64,000 bases of DNA. It comes from Intestinimonas butyriciproducens. GTDB taxonomy: Bacteria; Bacillota; Clostridia; Oscillospirales; Butyricicoccaceae. Position 1 is the first letter of the stretch. The number at the start of each line of letters is the position of its first letter. Shown here in pieces: positions 60,705 to 64,000 of the stretch. Where the stretch lies: assembly GCF_016901775.1 (NCBI RefSeq), contig NZ_JACJKW010000012.1, positions 33,733 through 97,732 of the forward strand, written 5' to 3'. Both the position numbers and the translations under genes were made by a program. Under the pieces are notes generated by a model, which saw only the letters and a program-made list of their open reading frames with translations, had not been told where the DNA came from and did no database searches.

Positions 60705-61037
60705 ATGAGCACATTGAGCCAAAACCAAGACGGCTACGGCAATGATTTTCTCACCCTCACCGATGATGAGGGCAATCAGCTGGAGCTGGAGCACTTGGAC
60801 ACTCTGGAATATGAAGGAGAGACCTATATGGCCTTCATCCCGGCCGAGATGTCTCTCTCTGATGAATACGAACTGATGATCCTGCGGGTGGAGCCCGATG
60901 AGCAGACAGGAGAAGAGATCCTGGCCACCGTGGAAGAGGAAGACCTGCTGGAAAAGGTGTTTGAGATCTTCTCCCAGCGTCTGGAGGATTATTACGAAGA
61001 GCTGGAGGAAGAAGAAGCCCGGAAAGAGGGATATTGA
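60705..61037 (+). CDS. DUF1292-family protein (YrzB-like)
   Basis: 110 residues, very acidic. Two short beta repeats (F-L-T-L-T-D-D-E-G-N and the E-G-E-T-Y-M-A-F-I-P-A block) match DUF1292, a Firmicute family of unknown function often near alaS-yrrK or ribosomal genes. The C-terminal 35 residues are a Glu-rich helix. The ribosome site is weak (GGCGGGA), and a GCCGGA/TCCGGC hairpin precedes it. Confidence 0.85.
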   Translation: MSTLSQNQDGYGNDFLTLTDDEGNQLELEHLDTLEYEGETYMAFIPAEMSLSDEYELMILRVEPDEQTGEEILATVEEEDLLEKVFEIFSQRLEDYYEELEEEEARKEGY

Positions 61038-61067
61038 TCTTCTTATCTCCATATCATAAGATTTGCC

Positions 61068-61271
61068 GCCCCTTTTGCGCTGGCGGCGCCGGATCCATTT
61101 TAACCCACAAAGTAACGAAACGGGACCGCGTATTTCGCTGCGGATTGCAGGCCTCCCGCCCTCTTCGGAGAGTCGGAAGTTGGAAGCGCTGAAACAGCGA
61201 AGAGCGGACCCACCTGCGGAAAGAGCAGGTTACTACGGGTCCGGTGTCGCCAGGGCAAAAGGGGCTTTTTT
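61068..61271 (+). ncRNA. Candidate structured RNA of about 200 nt, possibly 6S RNA
   Basis: The ends form a 29-base closing stem: 61068-61096 (GCCCCTTTTGC...CCGGATCC) pairs with 61237-61265 (GGGTCCGG...GCAAAAGGGGC) apart from about five positions, some of them G-U. TTTTTT follows the 3' arm. Inside are an open region, a CGGGACCGC/GCGGACCC pairing and small hairpins (CGCTG-AAA-CAGCG; ACCTGC/GCAGGT near 61211-61229). TTGATC-17-TAAGAT predicts a start at about 61069, the first base of the stem. Long closing stem, inner bubble and length suit 6S RNA, but no conserved sequence proves it. Confidence 0.5.
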
Positions 61272-62370
61272 ATTGCATTCCATGGGAAGATCCAGTGTCC
61301 TTTCCCAAAGGGAAACAGCCCCATTCCTTCAGTTTCAAAGCGGTGAGCACCACCACCGGCAGAATGAACATGCCGGCAAGACCTGCGATCCGGAAGCCAA
61401 AATAGATGCACAGCAATGTGACAAAGGGGTCAAGGCCCAGCTGGGCTCCCACGATGCGGGGCTCCAGGAGGCTGCGTGCCAGAAGCATCACTGCGTAAAG
61501 CAGCCCCAGTCCCAGGGCCAGGCCCTTTTGCCCCAGGAGCAAGGAAAAGAAAGCCCAGGGCAGCAGTATGGTACCTGCGCCCAGAATGGGCAGGGCGTCA
61601 ATGAGGGCGGTGAGCAAGGCCAAAAGCCCGGCATAGGGCAGCTTTAAAAGGAAGAATCCTACCGAAAGCTCACAGAAGGTGATGCAGATGAGGATGCACT
61701 GGGCCCGCAGCCACTTTCCCATGCTTTCATAGAGAAAGGAGCGCAGCTGCCGGCATAGCTGTGTGCCCTTTTCCCCCAGGCATCGGGCCAGAAAGCCGGA
61801 GATCCGGTGCTGTTCGCCGCTCATAAAATAGGTGCCCAGCAGGATAAATGCCAGGGTAAGAAGCGCCGAAGGCAGGCCGGTGGCTGCCGATCCCAGGGTG
61901 CTCAGAATCTGGGTCACATCCACAGAGGGCGGTTTGATCTGGGCCAGAAGGGTTTCAAAGGATAAGAGGGCCGGGTCGATGAAGGAGAGATGCCACCGGG
62001 CAGCCCATTGCCCCAGAGCCTGATTGGCCTGCTCCAGCTTTTGGGGCAGATCTTCCAGATAGATGGGAAGGGCCTGGAAAAGGGCCAGGGCTTCCATAAA
62101 AAGGCGGGACAGCACAAAATAAACACTTAATCCCAGAATCCCTGCGGCGAGAATGGTGCAAAGGAAGGCCGCCATATTCCGGGGAAGCCGGCATTTTTGC
62201 TGAAGGAAAGCCACCGGCTTCTGGATCAGACGGGAGAGGAGATAGGCGATGGCCAGCGGCAGTACCCAGTCGAAGAAATAGCGGAAAAACAGCCACACTC
62301 CTCCGGCGATGAGCAGAAGATAGATCAGCTTGAGCAGCAGGTCAATGGCTCGGTTTTCATGCAGATGCAC
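61270..62370 (-). CDS. AI-2E-family permease, YtvI-like
   Basis: 366 residues with seven or eight membrane helices: a hydrophobic pair at the N-terminus, a soluble stretch at about 95-160, and the C-terminal core with G-T-Y-F-M-S-G-E, I-D-A-L-P-I-L-G-A-G-T and L-L-E-P-R-I-V-G, matching the AI-2E/PerM family and its sporulation-linked YtvI branch. The substrate is unknown. The start is GTG at 62370, nine bases after AGGAG; the nearby ATG is out of frame. The stop lies in the T tract of the structured RNA. Confidence 0.85.
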   Translation of the reverse strand: MHLHENRAIDLLLKLIYLLLIAGGVWLFFRYFFDWVLPLAIAYLLSRLIQKPVAFLQQKCRLPRNMAAFLCTILAAGILGLSVYFVLSRLFMEALALFQALPIYLEDLPQKLEQANQALGQWAARWHLSFIDPALLSFETLLAQIKPPSVDVTQILSTLGSAATGLPSALLTLAFILLGTYFMSGEQHRISGFLARCLGEKGTQLCRQLRSFLYESMGKWLRAQCILICITFCELSVGFFLLKLPYAGLLALLTALIDALPILGAGTILLPWAFFSLLLGQKGLALGLGLLYAVMLLARSLLEPRIVGAQLGLDPFVTLLCIYFGFRIAGLAGMFILPVVVLTALKLKEWGCFPLGKDTGSSHGMQ

Positions 62371-62582
62371 AGGGTTTCACTCCTTTTATGGGACAATGGG
62401 CAAAAGTCTCTCAGGCAGCTTTAAAAATATTATGTAACATTGCTCTTTAAAAAAACAGAAAGCCCCTTTAAAATGTGGAGAGGAAGAGCGGCCCTTTGGC
62501 ACGGGGGCTCATATACTGGTAATGAATCGGCAGGCCGGAGCATAGGCTTTGGCCCGCGCCTCAGATATTGGAGGACGATAGC

Positions 62583-63803
62583 GTGTCTTTGATGGTATTG
62601 AAATTCGGCGGCACCTCGGTGGGGAGCAAAGAGCGCCTGTTCCATGCGGCCGCCATTGCGAAAAAAAATTGGCAGCAGGGACATCAGGTGGTGGTAGTGG
62701 TCTCCGCCCAGGGAGATACCACCGATGAACTGTTGGAAAAAGCGGCGGAGATCGGCCGCGATCTGCCGCCCCGGGAGATGGATATGCTCCTTGCCACCGG
62801 GGAGCAGATTTCCATTGCCCTGCTCGCCATGGCCCTTCATCAGCTGGGATGCCCGGCGGTGTCCCTCACCGGCTGGCAGGCCGGCGTGCGCACCGACAGC
62901 CAGCACACCGTGGCCCGGGTGCGGTTTGTGGAGAATGCCCGGCTGAAAGAAGAGATGGAAAAGGGAAAGATCGTGGTAGTGGCCGGTTTTCAGGGGCTGG
63001 ATGAACAAAAGGATATCACCACCATCGGCCGGGGCGGTTCAGACACTACGGCAGTGGCTCTGGCCGCCGCATTGGGTGCAGAAAAATGCATCATTTATAC
63101 CGATGTGGATGGGGTCTATACCGCCGATCCCCGGATGGTGGAAGGGGCCAGGAAACTGGATGACATCACTTATGACGAGATGCTGGAACTGGCGTCCATG
63201 GGAGCACAGGTGCTTCACAACCGGTCGGTGGAAATGGCCAAACGCCACGGTGTGCCTTTGGAGGTGCGCTCCAGCTTTACCGATGCGCCGGGAACGGTAG
63301 TAAAGGAGGAGACCATGGAACGGAGAACAGTCAGCGGCATTGCCCGGGATCTGGATGTGGCGGTCATCAGCCTGACCGGCACCGCCGATGTGCCCGGCAT
63401 TGCCTATCAGATTTTTGACCGTCTGGCCAAGGAAAAAATCAGCGTGGATATGATCGTTCAGTCTGCCGGGGAAAACGGGTGCAAACATATCTGCTTCACC
63501 GTGGAGAAGCGTCAGGGTGAGCGGGCGCTGTCCATCATCCGGGAGCAGAAGGATGTGGAATACGCCAGCCTGTCCATGGACCCGGAGGTGAGCAAGATCT
63601 CCATTGTGGGAGCCGGTATGGCAGGCAGCAGCGGCGTAGCTTCCGATATGTTCCAGGCTTTGTATGAAGCGGGGATCAATATTATGTTCATCGCCACCAG
63701 CGAGATCAAGGTGTCGGTGATCATCCGAAGCCAGGATGCCCAGCGGGCCATGCAAGCACTACATGATAAATTTTTCGGTGAAAAGGACAGCATGGCCCGC
63801 TGA
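62583..63803 (+). CDS. lysC: Aspartokinase
   Basis: Phosphorylates aspartate, first step to lysine, diaminopimelate, threonine and methionine. 406 residues: kinase domain with V-L-K-F-G-G-T-S-V-G (catalytic Lys7), F-Q-G-L-D and T-T-I-G-R-G-G-S-D-T-T; two ACT domains in about 260-406 for feedback control, the second with I-S-I-V-G-A-G-M and I-S/T-S-E-I-K-V-S. This is the short alpha-subunit length class. GTG at 62583 follows GGAGG by eight bases; no internal beta start was examined in depth. Its last codons are duplicated downstream. Confidence 0.93.
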   Translation: MSLMVLKFGGTSVGSKERLFHAAAIAKKNWQQGHQVVVVVSAQGDTTDELLEKAAEIGRDLPPREMDMLLATGEQISIALLAMALHQLGCPAVSLTGWQAGVRTDSQHTVARVRFVENARLKEEMEKGKIVVVAGFQGLDEQKDITTIGRGGSDTTAVALAAALGAEKCIIYTDVDGVYTADPRMVEGARKLDDITYDEMLELASMGAQVLHNRSVEMAKRHGVPLEVRSSFTDAPGTVVKEETMERRTVSGIARDLDVAVISLTGTADVPGIAYQIFDRLAKEKISVDMIVQSAGENGCKHICFTVEKRQGERALSIIREQKDVEYASLSMDPEVSKISIVGAGMAGSSGVASDMFQALYEAGINIMFIATSEIKVSVIIRSQDAQRAMQALHDKFFGEKDSMAR

Positions 63804-64000
63804 CGGGCCCTCGGGCCCGTGCCCATTGGGCGTATGATCCCTTCGGCTTTGCCGGAGGGATCTATTCAAATGGGGCCCCCATGGGAGCCAGGCTCCCATG
63901 GGGAAAGCATGCAGGCACTACATGATAAATTTTTCGGTGAAAAGGACAGCATGGCCCGCTAACGGGCCCACGGGCCCGTGCCCATTGGGCGTATGATCCC
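63749..64000 (+). repeat. Duplicated lysC tail, direct repeat with 159 bp period
   Basis: 63749-63841 (last 17 codons of lysC, stop and 38 bp beyond) recurs at 63908-64000, with about four differences in 93 bp; the second copy runs into the window end. In copy 2 the stop is TAA instead of TGA and the codons stay intact, but no start precedes it. The 66 bp between the copies hold two hairpins (GATCCCT...AGGGATC; CCCCATGGGAG/CTCCCATGGGG), and each copy has ACGGGCCC/GGGCCCGT after the stop, a likely terminator stem. Confidence 0.85.

Noticed and set aside
61100..61140. T-box leader, because of GGGACCGCG near 61120
   Set aside because: Only part of the T-box core is present, no specifier stem is evident, and no synthetase or amino-acid gene follows on the same strand.

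Overview
The window reads as one contiguous chromosomal stretch of a GC-rich, spore-forming, monoderm Clostridia, most like an Oscillospiraceae/Ruminococcaceae gut anaerobe. Grounds: single-membrane gene content with S-layer homology (SLH) surface proteins, spore genes (GerQ-like, CwlJ-like, YtvI-like), Clostridia-style gene orders (darA-holB-ricT, trmFO-plsX-acpP-rnc, infC-rpmI-rplT), strong AGGAGG ribosome sites, SigA promoters with 17-18 bp spacing, and a lysyl-tRNA synthetase with a C-terminal tRNA-binding domain. No rRNA or tRNA gene, CRISPR array, prophage or intact insertion sequence was recognised. The genus is inference.

Layout. 1-5.95 kb: a leftward histidine-degradation operon (hutH-hutU-ftcD-hutI and the first codons of a further gene), diverging from a GntR regulator that leads an operon with a NYN/LOTUS RNA-binding protein and an M20 amidohydrolase (6.1-9.3 kb). 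9.3-17.3 kb: a 180 bp inverted-repeat element, small genes, a short QueG-like protein, a CBS protein, a FemX-like/alanine racemase pair, then darA-holB-ricT. 17.5-22.8 kb: PucR-type regulator and the cell-division hydrolysis set ftsE-ftsX-M23 hydrolase-ctpA. 23.7-37.4 kb: greA-lysS, a Trk/Ktr potassium system, rRNA methyltransferase-dprA, topA-trmFO-plsX, acpP, rnc and a radical SAM gene.

37.4-43.1 kb is the accessory part. Two homologous loci, each encoding a 29-34 residue hydrophobic Lys-ending peptide, bracket a 928-residue SLH surface protein and a P1 peptidase. Each locus has its own forward promoter, long inverted repeats around the peptide gene, and a convergent antisense promoter (TTGACA-18-TATAAT) whose RNA would end at a hairpin on the peptide stop codon. 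This is the layout of a type I toxin-antitoxin module of the TxpA/BsrG kind, present twice. Next to the first copy are about 650 bp of 244-254 bp tandem repeats made of inverted arms.

43.1-64 kb: lipoprotein, pncB, a ROK regulator, the gerQ-cwlJ germination pair with a SigK/SigE-like promoter, a split ThrE exporter, asd, peptidase/nitrilase/VanW/proC genes, mutT, a second copy of the inverted-repeat element, a QueD-like protein with a zinc ribbon, a MATE exporter, an SLH-DUF4358-DHHW fusion, infC-rpmI-rplT with an L20-type leader and an ATT start for infC, a DUF1292 gene, a candidate 200-nt structured RNA, YtvI-like permease and lysC. The tail of lysC is duplicated 159 bp downstream at the window edge.
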